DNA from: DSPP01 sp964607165
GTDB taxonomy: Bacteria > Zixibacteria > MSB-5A5 > DSPP01
Length of the DNA stretch: 46,705 bases
Direction: 5' to 3'
Assembly: GCA_964607165.1 (NCBI GenBank)
Contig: CAZSIT010000018.1
Location: forward strand, 1 to 46,705
Shown: piece by piece, positions 8,865-16,389 of the stretch
Numbering within the stretch: position 1 is the stretch's first letter
Layout of the letters: every line of letters starts with the position of its first letter
The notes under the pieces: model-generated
What the model was told of the DNA's origin: nothing
The model's database searches: none
Seen by the model: only the letters and a program-made list of their open reading frames with translations
Made by a program: the position numbers and the translations under genes

Positions 8865-9952
8865 ACGCTGCCAAAATTTTTGCCACCCGGCGCAGGCGTT
8901 TGACCCTGCGTTTGAGAAAAGAAAACCTGGACGGATTTGTCGTCACCGCCCCGCCCCATCTGCGTTATCTGTTCGGTTTTTCCGGTTCCAACGGGCTGGG
9001 TTTAATCTCCAGCGGTAATGGAAATTACTTCTTTACCGACTCGCGTTATACCGAACAGGTTAAAAAAGAAGTGCCGGGAGTTAAGGCTTCGGTGGTGGCC
9101 GGTTCGCTTTTAAAAGGGTTAAAGGAATTGTCATTATTTAAAAGCCCGCGCCAGCGCATCGGCTTTGACTCAAAAAACATGACCGTGAAAACGCTGGATA
9201 CTTATTCTTCGAGTATCGGACAGGTCTTCTGGGAGAAAACGGACAATTTTGTGGAGACTTTGCTGGCGGTGAAAGACTCGGACGAATTGGCGCGGATAAA
9301 AAAGGCGGTGGAAATTGCCGATATTACCTTCGAGGAGGTTCTGCCGGCTTTGCGCCCGGGAGTTCGGGAATTGGACGTTGCCGCGGAACTCGAATATCGC
9401 CTGAAGAAAAACGGGGCGGATGCGCCGGCCTTTGAAACCATCTGCGCTTCCGGTTATCGCAGCGCCTGGCCGCATGGCCGGGCGTCGGAAAAAAAGATTG
9501 GTCTAAATGAGTTTGTCACCTTGGACTTCGGCGCCTTTTACAAAGGGTATTGTTCCGATGTCACCCGCACGGTGGTGGTCGGAAAAGCTTCGGAGCGGCA
9601 GAAAAAAGTTTATGACGTTGTTTTGCGCGCGCAAAAGCGCGGCATCGAGTGGGCGCGGCCGGGACTCAAAGGCAGGGAAGTGGACGGGAAAGCGCGCCAA
9701 GTTATAGAGAAGGCGGGGTATGGAAAATATTTTGGGCACGGCACCGGACACGGGATCGGGCTTTTGGTGCATGATTTTCCCGGAGTCGGGCAAACCAGCG
9801 AGGATGTTTTAAAAACCGGAATGGTGGTCACCATCGAGCCGGGAGTGTATATTCCGGGATGGGGCGGGGTGCGGATTGAAGATGACGTTTACGTGGGGCC
9901 GCGCGGCGGCGTGGTTTTGAATCGGGCCCCGAAAGAGCTGTTGGAACTGTAA
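8861..9952 (+). CDS. M24-family Xaa-Pro aminopeptidase
   Basis: 363 residues, the usual length of the short PepP/PepQ-like group. A creatinase N-terminal domain (about 1-130) precedes a pita-bread catalytic domain. The dinuclear metal site residues are visible: Asp in LDFGAFYKGY, Asp in CSDVTRTV, His in GHGTGHGIGL, Glu in TIEPGVY and Glu in VRIEDDV. The enzyme removes N-terminal residues preceding proline in peptides. It precedes accB by 28 bases; in many bacteria such a peptidase is followed by efp and accBC, but no efp is present here. Aminopeptidase or prolidase (dipeptidase) specificity cannot be decided from sequence. Confidence 0.9.
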   Translation: MNAAKIFATRRRRLTLRLRKENLDGFVVTAPPHLRYLFGFSGSNGLGLISSGNGNYFFTDSRYTEQVKKEVPGVKASVVAGSLLKGLKELSLFKSPRQRIGFDSKNMTVKTLDTYSSSIGQVFWEKTDNFVETLLAVKDSDELARIKKAVEIADITFEEVLPALRPGVRELDVAAELEYRLKKNGADAPAFETICASGYRSAWPHGRASEKKIGLNEFVTLDFGAFYKGYCSDVTRTVVVGKASERQKKVYDVVLRAQKRGIEWARPGLKGREVDGKARQVIEKAGYGKYFGHGTGHGIGLLVHDFPGVGQTSEDVLKTGMVVTIEPGVYIPGWGGVRIEDDVYVGPRGGVVLNRAPKELLEL

Positions 9953-9980
9953 TCTCCCTCGGAGGGGAGAGGAGGCGTTT

Positions 9981-10436
9981 ATGCGTGAAAAAGTTATCCG
10001 CCGGTTGATTCAAATCGTCGAGGAGTCGAACATCGAGTCGCTCGAGTACCGAAACTGGGGCACATCCATCCGCATCACGAAAAGATTGGCCAACGGAACC
10101 AACGGTTCCGGTGCGGCTGCTAATTTAACCGCTTATCCAATTCCGCAGGGTTCATCTGTACCTGCTGCAGCCCCAGCGCCTCCGGCCGAGGATAAACTTG
10201 TTCCAATCAAATCGCCGATGGTGGGGACTTTTTACCGCACGCCTGCGCCGGATGCCCGCCCCTACGTGGAAGTGGGCGACCTCGTTGAGCCCGGCCAGGT
10301 AGTTTGCATCATCGAGGCGATGAAATTGATGAATGAGATTGAGGCGGAAGTCAAAGGAAAAGTTGTAAAAATCGCCGCCGAAAACGGCAAGCCGGTGGAA
10401 TTCGGGCAGGCTTTGTTTTTAATAGAGCCTTTATAG
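9981..10436 (+). CDS. accB: Biotin carboxyl carrier protein of acetyl-CoA carboxylase
   Basis: 151 residues. The C-terminal biotinyl domain has the EAMKLMNEIEAEV motif with Lys115 as the biotin site, preceded by SPMVGTFYRTPAP. A Pro/Ala-rich linker (about 55-70) joins it to an N-terminal helix. It carries CO2 from AccC to the carboxyltransferase (AccD here, AccA elsewhere) in the first step of fatty-acid synthesis. A GAGAGGAGG ribosome site precedes the ATG. Normally accC follows directly; here pilT lies between. Confidence 0.95.
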   Translation: MREKVIRRLIQIVEESNIESLEYRNWGTSIRITKRLANGTNGSGAAANLTAYPIPQGSSVPAAAPAPPAEDKLVPIKSPMVGTFYRTPAPDARPYVEVGDLVEPGQVVCIIEAMKLMNEIEAEVKGKVVKIAAENGKPVEFGQALFLIEPL

Positions 10437-10637
10437 TAATTCGGTTAGTTTTTGAGTCCTAGTCTCTAATTAGCTCCCTTTTTGCCGTAGCGAAGATTTT
10501 TTTGTTACCGGGCGTTTGGCGTTCCAGCCTTACGCTTTATCCCGCCCGTTCAGCTTTAGGATTAAGCCGCCGATACATAAATAGGGGTTTTGTATTTTTT
10601 ACCCCGTGATAAAACGGACAGTCAAGCGAGGGGAAAT
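10437..10637. other. Intergenic region before pilT with an imperfect hairpin
   Basis: About 200 bases with an imperfect inverted repeat GGGCG...CGCCC (around 10511-10549). No convincing -35/-10 pair is visible. The pilT ribosome site GAGGGG lies at 10628-10633. Confidence 0.4.
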
Positions 10638-11753
10638 ATGACTTTAAAGCAGATGCTAACAGAGCTTTTGACCAAGCGCGGGTCGGATTTGCACATTCGG
10701 GTCGGCATCAAGCCGACCATTCGGGTGGACGGGCGGCTTTCGTCTTTGGAAACGGATATTACCACCCAGGAAGCGGTCGATCAGATGACCGAACAAATCC
10801 TTTCCGAGAAGCAGAAGGAGCGTTTTGCCGCCAAGCACGAGATGGATTTGGCGCTCACGGTGGCCAAGATGGGGCGCTTCCGCATCAACATTTACCGTCA
10901 GCGTTCCACCACCGGCATAGCCATCCGCGCGGTCAATTCAGTTATCCCTTCCTTTGCCGAGCTGAATTTGCCGGAAATTATCAAAAAGCTGTGCGACAGC
11001 CGGCGCGGATTGATTTTGGTAACCGGCACCACCGGTTCGGGCAAATCCACCACCCTGGCGTCAATGATTGAGGAAATCAACTCCACCCGCGGCGAAAACG
11101 TTCTCACCATCGAAGACCCGATTGAATACATTTACCGGGACAAAAAATCCATCATCACCCAGCGCGAAGTGGGCGGCGATACGGAAAGCTTCGCTTCCGC
11201 CCTAAAGCACGCCTTTCGCCAGGACCCGGACGTCATTTTAATCGGTGAAATTCGCGATATCGACACGATGTCCATCGCGCTCACCGCGGCGGACACCGGC
11301 CATCTGGTTTTATCCAGTCTGCATACCTTAAACGCCGTGGAAACAATTTCGCGTATCATCTCCTTTTTCCCGCCCCATCAGCATCAGCAGATTCGGCTGC
11401 TTTTGGCCGGGACGCTCAAGGCCGTCGTTTCCCAAAGACTTTTGCCGCGCGCCGACGGCCCGGGCCGGGTTCCGGCGGTGGAGATTTTGATTAATACTGC
11501 TTCCGTGCGCGAAGCGATTATGAACCCGGACAAAACCTACTCCATTATGGATTTAATCGAATCGGGCGGCGTGCAGTACGGAATGCAGAGCTTCGACCAG
11601 TCGATTATGAAGCTTTTCCGCACCGGCATCATCTCCTACGAGGAGGCGATGAGTCAGGCCTCCAACCCGGACGATTTCGACCTGCGTATGCGCGGCATCA
11701 CCGGCGCTTCCGACCGGGGCTGGCACGAGAAAACCGAGCCGAAAAGCGCGTAG
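10638..11753 (+). CDS. pilT: Type IV pilus retraction ATPase
   Basis: 371 residues from the ATG at 10638, chosen for the GAGGGG site five bases upstream. It is a GspE-superfamily hexameric ATPase: N-terminal PAS-like domain (GSDLHIRVGIKPTIRVDG), Walker A GTTGSGKST near 130-138, Asp box, Walker B DVILIGEIRD and the conserved His box. PilT depolymerises pilin to retract type IV pili at the inner membrane. Its tail (DLIESGGVQYGMQSFDQSIM) is as much like PilU as PilT, so a PilU-type role is possible. No other pilus gene is in the window. It is followed by a strong terminator. Confidence 0.9.
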   Translation: MTLKQMLTELLTKRGSDLHIRVGIKPTIRVDGRLSSLETDITTQEAVDQMTEQILSEKQKERFAAKHEMDLALTVAKMGRFRINIYRQRSTTGIAIRAVNSVIPSFAELNLPEIIKKLCDSRRGLILVTGTTGSGKSTTLASMIEEINSTRGENVLTIEDPIEYIYRDKKSIITQREVGGDTESFASALKHAFRQDPDVILIGEIRDIDTMSIALTAADTGHLVLSSLHTLNAVETISRIISFFPPHQHQQIRLLLAGTLKAVVSQRLLPRADGPGRVPAVEILINTASVREAIMNPDKTYSIMDLIESGGVQYGMQSFDQSIMKLFRTGIISYEEAMSQASNPDDFDLRMRGITGASDRGWHEKTEPKSA

Positions 11754-11772
11754 ATTCTTTGTTTTTGATCCG

Positions 11773-11803
11773 AAAGGGCGAGCCTTGTGTTCGCCCTTTT
11801 TGT
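11773..11803 (+). terminator. Intrinsic terminator after pilT
   Basis: Nine-base arms AAAGGGCGA (11773-11781) and TCGCCCTTT (11791-11799) with a nine-base loop, followed by a T-rich run, 20 bases after the pilT stop. Confidence 0.85.
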
Positions 11804-12067
11804 TTTAACCTAACTCCTTTGTCCTTTTCCCGGAGGGGGAAGAGCTAACACAAGGCGGCCCCCGCGTCGAGGCGTTAAATTTTGTGTCCATCCATGGGCA
11901 GGCACAAGGAACTGTTCTTGCAAAGGCAACTCACAACTCAACTTTTCACATAGAATGAAGGGGGTTCGGGCGGATTTCGAATAAAGGCATATTGTTTTAT
12001 AACCATATATACGGCAATGTATTAGGTGACTAAACTGAAGCGATAGTTGACTGCCTCCGGTGAAAAT
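11804..12067. other. Intergenic region between pilT and accC
   Basis: Contains a degenerate member of the CTCC...GGAG hairpin family (about 11814-11846) and then AT-rich DNA without a gene. The accC promoter lies at its right end. Confidence 0.5.
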
Positions 12068-12096
12068 TTGGCAAAAAAGCGGGATTTGTGTTATCT
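12068..12096 (+). promoter_or_regulatory. Promoter of accC placed 8 nt before the start codon
   Basis: TTGGCA (12068-12073), 17-base spacer, TTATCT (12091-12096), then eight bases to the ATG at 12105. Transcription should start within a few bases of the ATG, and the intervening TTGATTGG is no ribosome site, so a leaderless mRNA is predicted. Confidence 0.55.
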
Positions 12097-12104
12097 TTGA
12101 TTGG

Positions 12105-13505
12105 ATGTTCAAGAAAATCCTGGTTGCCAACCGGGGGGAGATAGCGCTTAGGATTATCCGGGCCTGCCGGGAGTTGGGAATCAAATCGGTGGCGGTTTAT
12201 TCCGAAGCGGACAAGGATTCCTTGGCGGTGCGCTTTGCCGACGAGGCCTTGTGCATCGGCCCGCCCAAGTCCTCCGAAAGCTATTTAGACCCCAAGCGCA
12301 TCATCTCCGCCGCGGAGCTGACCAACGCCGAGGCCATTCATCCCGGCTACGGCTTTCTGGCGGAGAATCCCGATTTTGCCGAGATTTGCGAATCCTGCAA
12401 CATTCAATTCATCGGGCCGACCTCGTTTCATATCCGCTTGATGGGGGACAAGATTTTTGCCAAAAAGGCGATGATTGAAGCGGGATTGCCGACCGTTCCC
12501 GGCTCGGAAGGAGAAGTTACCAGCGTGTCGGAGGCGGTCAGTTTGACAAAAACTTTTGGCTTCCCGGTTATTCTCAAAGCCGCGGCAGGAGGCGGTGGAC
12601 GCGGGATGCGCTTGGCCCGCGACGAAAAAGAATTGGAATCGGTCTGGGACACAGCCAAAGGAGAAGCGAAGGCGGCTTTTGGCAACGATGCGCTCTACTT
12701 GGAGAAATTTGTCGAAAACCCGCGGCACGTCGAGGTTCAAATTCTGGCCGACCATAAAGGAAGCATCGTCCATCTGGGGGAGCGCGACTGCACCGTGCAG
12801 CGCCGGCATCAGAAGCTAATCGAAGAATCTCCCTGTCCGGTTTTGGAAGAAGAGACGCGCAAGAAGATTTGCGAGGCAGCGGTGCTCGGCGCCTGGAAAA
12901 TCGGGTATCGCTCGGCCGGCACTATGGAATTTCTTTTGGACAAAAACGGGCAGTTCTATTTTATGGAGATGAACACCCGCATCCAGGTGGAGCATCCGGT
13001 CACCGAAGAGGTGGCGGATTTGGATTTGATACGCGAGCAGATTCTGGTGGCGGCGGGGGAGGAGCTTGGCTTTAAGCAGGCCGACGTCCAATTCAAGGGG
13101 CATGCGATTGAGTGCCGCATCAACGCCGAAAATCCGGACAAAGATTTTGCCCCCTCGCCGGGGAAAATCACCGCCTTCCACGTTCCGGGCGGGCACGGGA
13201 TACGGGTGGATACGCATGCTTTTGCCCTGTACGAAGTCCCGCCCTATTACGATTCGATGATTGCCAAGCTGATTGGGTTCGGCAAAACGCGCGAGCAGGC
13301 AGTGGTGAAATTGCTGCGGGCGCTGGAAGAATTTGTGGTTGAAGGGATTGCCACGACCATACCGTTTCATAAAAAAGTTCTGGTTCACCCCGATTTTTTG
13401 AATTTGAATTACGATACGTCGTTCGTGGAAAAAATGCTGGCCGAGGAAAAAAAAACGGCGGAGATGGGGAAGTCATCAACAGTGGAGGCGGCGAGTAGCG
13501 CGTAG
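12105..13505 (+). CDS. accC: Biotin carboxylase subunit of acetyl-CoA carboxylase
   Basis: 466 residues; homology starts at the ATG of MFKKILVANRGEIALRI. ATP-grasp fold with KAAAGGGGRGM glycine loop, HVEVQILAD, RDCTVQRRHQK, EMNTRIQVEHPVTE and EVPPYYDSMIAK, all hallmarks of AccC. It carboxylates biotin on AccB with ATP and bicarbonate. About 15 extra residues at the C-terminus (Glu/Lys then Ser/Ala) exceed the usual 450. A longer frame from 12060 would run through the promoter and is rejected. Confidence 0.95.
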   Translation: MFKKILVANRGEIALRIIRACRELGIKSVAVYSEADKDSLAVRFADEALCIGPPKSSESYLDPKRIISAAELTNAEAIHPGYGFLAENPDFAEICESCNIQFIGPTSFHIRLMGDKIFAKKAMIEAGLPTVPGSEGEVTSVSEAVSLTKTFGFPVILKAAAGGGGRGMRLARDEKELESVWDTAKGEAKAAFGNDALYLEKFVENPRHVEVQILADHKGSIVHLGERDCTVQRRHQKLIEESPCPVLEEETRKKICEAAVLGAWKIGYRSAGTMEFLLDKNGQFYFMEMNTRIQVEHPVTEEVADLDLIREQILVAAGEELGFKQADVQFKGHAIECRINAENPDKDFAPSPGKITAFHVPGGHGIRVDTHAFALYEVPPYYDSMIAKLIGFGKTREQAVVKLLRALEEFVVEGIATTIPFHKKVLVHPDFLNLNYDTSFVEKMLAEEKKTAEMGKSSTVEAASSA

Positions 13506-13516
13506 GGCAAATACGC

Positions 13517-13803
13517 CTCACCCTGTAGTCCCTCTCCATAAGATGGAGAGGGACGGGCGCATTGCAATGCGCCCCTACAAAGGCAGGAAAGAAGGACGGG
13601 CGAACACGAGCTTGCCCGAGACGAGCTCGGGGCTCGGCCAGGGGTTCGCCCCTACGGGAAAATGTTGTAGGGGCGGTTCGAGAACCGCCCTCTGTTTTAC
13701 GGTAGCGGAGGTCTTTAGACCTCCAGATCGGGCAGGCACGGATTCGGCAGAGTTTATCCTGAGCGAAGCCGAAGGACTCACCGCAGGCAAGACCTGCCCC
13801 TAC
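13517..13803. repeat. Dense cluster of palindromic repeats between accC and gcvH
   Basis: This stretch without a gene is almost entirely hairpins: CCCTCTCCAT-AAG-ATGGAGAGGG (about 13530-13552); a perfect 20-bp palindrome centred on CATTG/CAATG (13555-13574) then CTAC; GGGCGAAC...GTTCGCCC (13598-13651) then CTAC, enclosing a reversed copy of the element found in tsaB; GTAG then GGGCGGTTC-GA-GAACCGCCC (13667-13690), the family in reverse; GGAGGTCT-TT-AGACCTCC (13707-13724); TCCTGAGCGAAGCCGAAGGA (13757-13776); and GCAGGCAAGACCTGCCCCTAC ending near 13803. Confidence 0.9.
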
Positions 13804-13853
13804 AAAAACCAAAATAAATTGAATCGGATGGCCAAACAACCGTTGGAGGGATA

Positions 13854-14231
13854 GTGCAGATTAAAGAGGAATTAAAATACACCAAAGAACATGAATGGAT
13901 TAAAGTTGATGGCGATACGGCCACGGTCGGCATTACCGATTATGCGCAGGGGGAGTTAGGCGATATCGTTTTTGTGGAGCTGCCCAAAGTCGGCGCGGCG
14001 GTGGCGCAGATGAAACCGTTCGGGACCATTGAGGCGGTGAAGGCGGTCTCGGAACTGTTTTCGCCCATCACCGGCGAAGTGGTGGCGGTGAATTCCGGTC
14101 TGGAATCGGACGCCGCCGTCATCAACAAAGACCCCTATGGGGAGGGGTGGCTTATCAAGGTGAAAGTGAAAGATAAAAAAGAGATAGAGCAGCTTTTGAG
14201 CGCGGAGAAATACAAAGGGATATTGGGATAG
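13854..14231 (+). CDS. gcvH: Glycine cleavage system H protein
   Basis: 125 residues, the normal GcvH length. Lipoyl acceptor Lys63 lies in GTIEAVKAVSELFSP, and the N-terminal YTKEHEWIKVDG and C-terminal DPYGEGWLIKV are typical. It shuttles the aminomethyl group from GcvPA/GcvPB to GcvT (not in this window). The start is a GTG, with GGAGGG three bases upstream, rather close. It lies just after the repeat cluster, so its promoter is likely within the repeats or shared with accC. Confidence 0.95.
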   Translation: MQIKEELKYTKEHEWIKVDGDTATVGITDYAQGELGDIVFVELPKVGAAVAQMKPFGTIEAVKAVSELFSPITGEVVAVNSGLESDAAVINKDPYGEGWLIKVKVKDKKEIEQLLSAEKYKGILG

Positions 14232-14277
14232 CCTCACCCTTTGTCCCTCTTCAAAAAGTGGAGAGAGAAATTTGAAT

Positions 14278-14300
14278 CCCTGCGGAAGCGGGGCTTTTTT
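14278..14300 (+). terminator. Intrinsic terminator after gcvH
   Basis: Stem CCCTGC (14278-14283), loop GGAA, GCGGGG (14288-14293), then six T. It ends against the stop codon of the convergent small gene at 14299. Confidence 0.75.
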
Positions 14301-14472
14301 ATTTTTTTTGTGTTTCTTCAATCATTTTGACATTTTCTCCTGCCTTAGGATTTTGTTTCGGAGGAGTAGGAGGCTGCTCTTTCCGCTCAGGTTTTGGTAA
14401 TTCGGGAGGACGAGCACCTTTTTTTATCAAATCGTCTCCTGGTTGTACCATTTTTCTTACATCCTCTGACAT
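14299..14472 (-). CDS. Small proline- and lysine-rich protein of unknown function
   Basis: 57 residues from the ATG at 14472, which has AAAGGAGG seven bases upstream on the minus strand. The product is hydrophilic and probably disordered (PELPKPERKEQPPTPPKQ near the middle) with no signal peptide. It follows the membrane-protein gene at 14486 by 13 bases, so the two form one unit. No family is recognised. A longer frame from 14532 would overlap the upstream gene and lacks a ribosome site. Confidence 0.6.
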   Translation of the reverse strand: MSEDVRKMVQPGDDLIKKGARPPELPKPERKEQPPTPPKQNPKAGENVKMIEETQKK

Positions 14473-14485
14473 CCTAACCTCCTTT

Positions 14486-14893
14486 TCAGGGCAGATTAAG
14501 TAACGTAAAAATAAAGAGAAAAGTAACACCAATTATAAAAAATAAGATGGAGCACCAATTGAGTGCTCCTGTTCGTTTATCCCAGATATTTTCCTGTTCC
14601 TTAATTTGGTCGCTCTCATAACTGGCATTTAAGATTTTTCTTTGCTCTCTGCAGGCTTCTACACTAAAAAGAAACGACAGAAGTGTTGTAAATAGAGAAG
14701 CTATTAAACAAAACCAAACCAAAATAAGCAGAAATTTTAACTTGGGACTGGGGGCTATATCGTGAATGAATGTGAGGGAAATTGCAAGTGCGCCAGCCGA
14801 AAGAGTCAACATTGCTTTGTCAAAACTACGTGCTGAACCAATTTCAATTTCGATAAGAGTTTTGCGTTCTGAGAGGTAGGTTTCTCTTTCCAT
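14486..14893 (-). CDS. Small membrane protein, unknown function
   Basis: 135 residues. Three hydrophobic segments stand out: about 29-45, 53-75 (LKFLLILVWFCLIASLFTTL) and 112-133 (WCSILFFIIGVTFLFIFTLL). The Glu/Arg-rich start and the charged loop between segments 2 and 3 suggest an inner-membrane protein with cytoplasmic loops. It is A+T-rich compared with the gcv genes on either side and reads against them, which fits a later insertion. The layout resembles small membrane proteins of unknown role; I cannot name a family. Confidence 0.65.
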   Translation of the reverse strand: MERETYLSERKTLIEIEIGSARSFDKAMLTLSAGALAISLTFIHDIAPSPKLKFLLILVWFCLIASLFTTLLSFLFSVEACREQRKILNASYESDQIKEQENIWDKRTGALNWCSILFFIIGVTFLFIFTLLNLP

Positions 14894-14953
14894 CAGGGAA
14901 TAATAGATGGAGGTTTCTCGGAATTGTCAAGTGCAATCGGGGGTTTCCCCGGG

Positions 14954-14982
14954 TTGACTTTAGCAGCCAAAAAAGATAAGTT
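14954..14982 (+). promoter_or_regulatory. Promoter of gcvPA placed 9 nt before the start codon
   Basis: TTGACT (14954-14959), 17-base spacer and TAAGTT (14977-14982). The ATG at 14992 follows after nine bases (CGGGGGTCT), so the transcript should start at or just before it. Confidence 0.5.
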
Positions 14983-14991
14983 CGGGGGTCT

Positions 14992-16389
14992 ATGAGTTAC
15001 GTGCCAAATACGAATGAAGACCGCAAGAAAATGCTGGCGACCATCGGCGTTTCCAAGTTTGAGGATTTGTTGGATGCCGTGCCGGATGAAGTGCGACTGA
15101 AAGAGCCGCTCAACATACCGCCGGGGGCTTCGGAGTTGGAATTGATGATGGATTTGCGCAGGCTTTCGCGCAAAAACATCCCCGTTTCGGTCGCCAATTC
15201 TTTTTTGGGCGGCGGGTTTTACGACCACTTCACCCCCACGGCGGCGGATTTCATCATCCGGCGGGCGGAGTTTCTCACGGCCTACACGCCCTACCAGCCG
15301 GAAGTGGCGCAGGGGACCTTGCAGGTCATCTATGAATTTCAGTCGCTCATCTGTGCGCTGACGAAAATGGAAGCGGCCAACGCATCAATTTACGATGGAG
15401 CTTCGGCTGTGGCGGAAGCTGCCTTGATGGCGGCGCATATTACCGAGAAAAAAGAGATTTTGGTTACGGAGGGGTTGAACCCGAATTATCTGGCGGTTTT
15501 GGAGACCTACGGCACGGGGGGAGCATATCGAATCCAGTCGCTGCCTTTGGGTTCGACGGGGCAGCTGGAACCGGATATTCTAAAGAAAAATATTTCGGAA
15601 AAAACGGCGGCTTTGATTTTGCAAACGCCGAATTTCTTTGGTTGCCTTGAAGATGCCAAAGAATTGGAGCCGATTGTGCATTCCACCGGCGCCAAACTGA
15701 TTAGCGTTTTCGACCCGATTTCGCTCGGAATGGTTTCCCCGCCGGGGGAATACAACGCCGATATCGCCGTGGCGGAGGGGCAGTCCTTGGGCGTTCCCAT
15801 CTCCTACGGCGGCCCGGCGATTGGGCTTTTTGCCGCCAAGAAGGAATTGATTCGGCGGATGCCGGGGCGAATTGCGGCGCGCACCCTGGATGTCAACGGC
15901 AAGGTTGGGTATGTGCTGACTTTGCAGACGCGCGAGCAGCATATCCGCCGGGAAAAGGCAACCTCCAACATCTGCACCAATCAGGGATTGATGGCAACGC
16001 TGTCCACCGTCTTTATGTCGCTCGTAGGAAAAGAAGGGCTGAAGCAGATGGCGGAGCTTTCGTACGCCAAAGCGCATTATTGCGCCGGTCTGCTTGAAGC
16101 AAAGGGGTTTAAGCGCGTTTACGCGGCGCCGTTTTTCAAGGAATTTGCCATTGAAACGCCGGTGTCGGTGGCCAAAGTGGTGAGCAAGTTACATAAGTCG
16201 AACATTGTTCCGGGGATTGATTTGGGCAGGTACGACCGGAAGCGGAAAAATCAGCTACTTGTCGCCGTGACGGAGAAGAAGCCGCGCGCGGATATTGAAG
16301 CATTGGCCGAGGGACTAAGTTTTTTTCGGGCTCCCGCTAAGGCGGGAATGAGGCCGGAAGAGCAGTTGGAAACAGCAGGACAGATATGA
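14992..16389 (+). CDS. gcvPA: Glycine dehydrogenase (decarboxylating) subunit 1
   Basis: 465 residues, about 20 more than the usual GcvPA. The opening YVPNTNEDRKKMLATIGV, then FLGGGFYDHFTPTAADFI, TAYTPYQPEVAQGTLQ and IYDGASAVAEA, are diagnostic. With GcvPB it forms the P-protein that decarboxylates glycine. The surplus is at the C-terminus, where codons for RAPAKAGMRPE run through a CCCGC-TAAG-GCGGG hairpin (16333-16346) of the intergenic type, so the tail seems extended by a repeat. The stop overlaps the gcvPB ATG (ATGA). Confidence 0.95.
   Translation: MSYVPNTNEDRKKMLATIGVSKFEDLLDAVPDEVRLKEPLNIPPGASELELMMDLRRLSRKNIPVSVANSFLGGGFYDHFTPTAADFIIRRAEFLTAYTPYQPEVAQGTLQVIYEFQSLICALTKMEAANASIYDGASAVAEAALMAAHITEKKEILVTEGLNPNYLAVLETYGTGGAYRIQSLPLGSTGQLEPDILKKNISEKTAALILQTPNFFGCLEDAKELEPIVHSTGAKLISVFDPISLGMVSPPGEYNADIAVAEGQSLGVPISYGGPAIGLFAAKKELIRRMPGRIAARTLDVNGKVGYVLTLQTREQHIRREKATSNICTNQGLMATLSTVFMSLVGKEGLKQMAELSYAKAHYCAGLLEAKGFKRVYAAPFFKEFAIETPVSVAKVVSKLHKSNIVPGIDLGRYDRKRKNQLLVAVTEKKPRADIEALAEGLSFFRAPAKAGMRPEEQLETAGQI
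16333..16351. repeat. CCCGCTAAGGCGGG hairpin inside the 3' end of gcvPA
   Basis: A five-base-arm hairpin followed by AATGA, a form of short repeat usually seen between genes. It is translated as part of the atypical GcvPA tail. Confidence 0.6.

Noticed and set aside
13543..13854. Reading frames on both strands between accC and gcvH
   Set aside because: They consist entirely of hairpin repeats; no ribosome sites or domains are seen.
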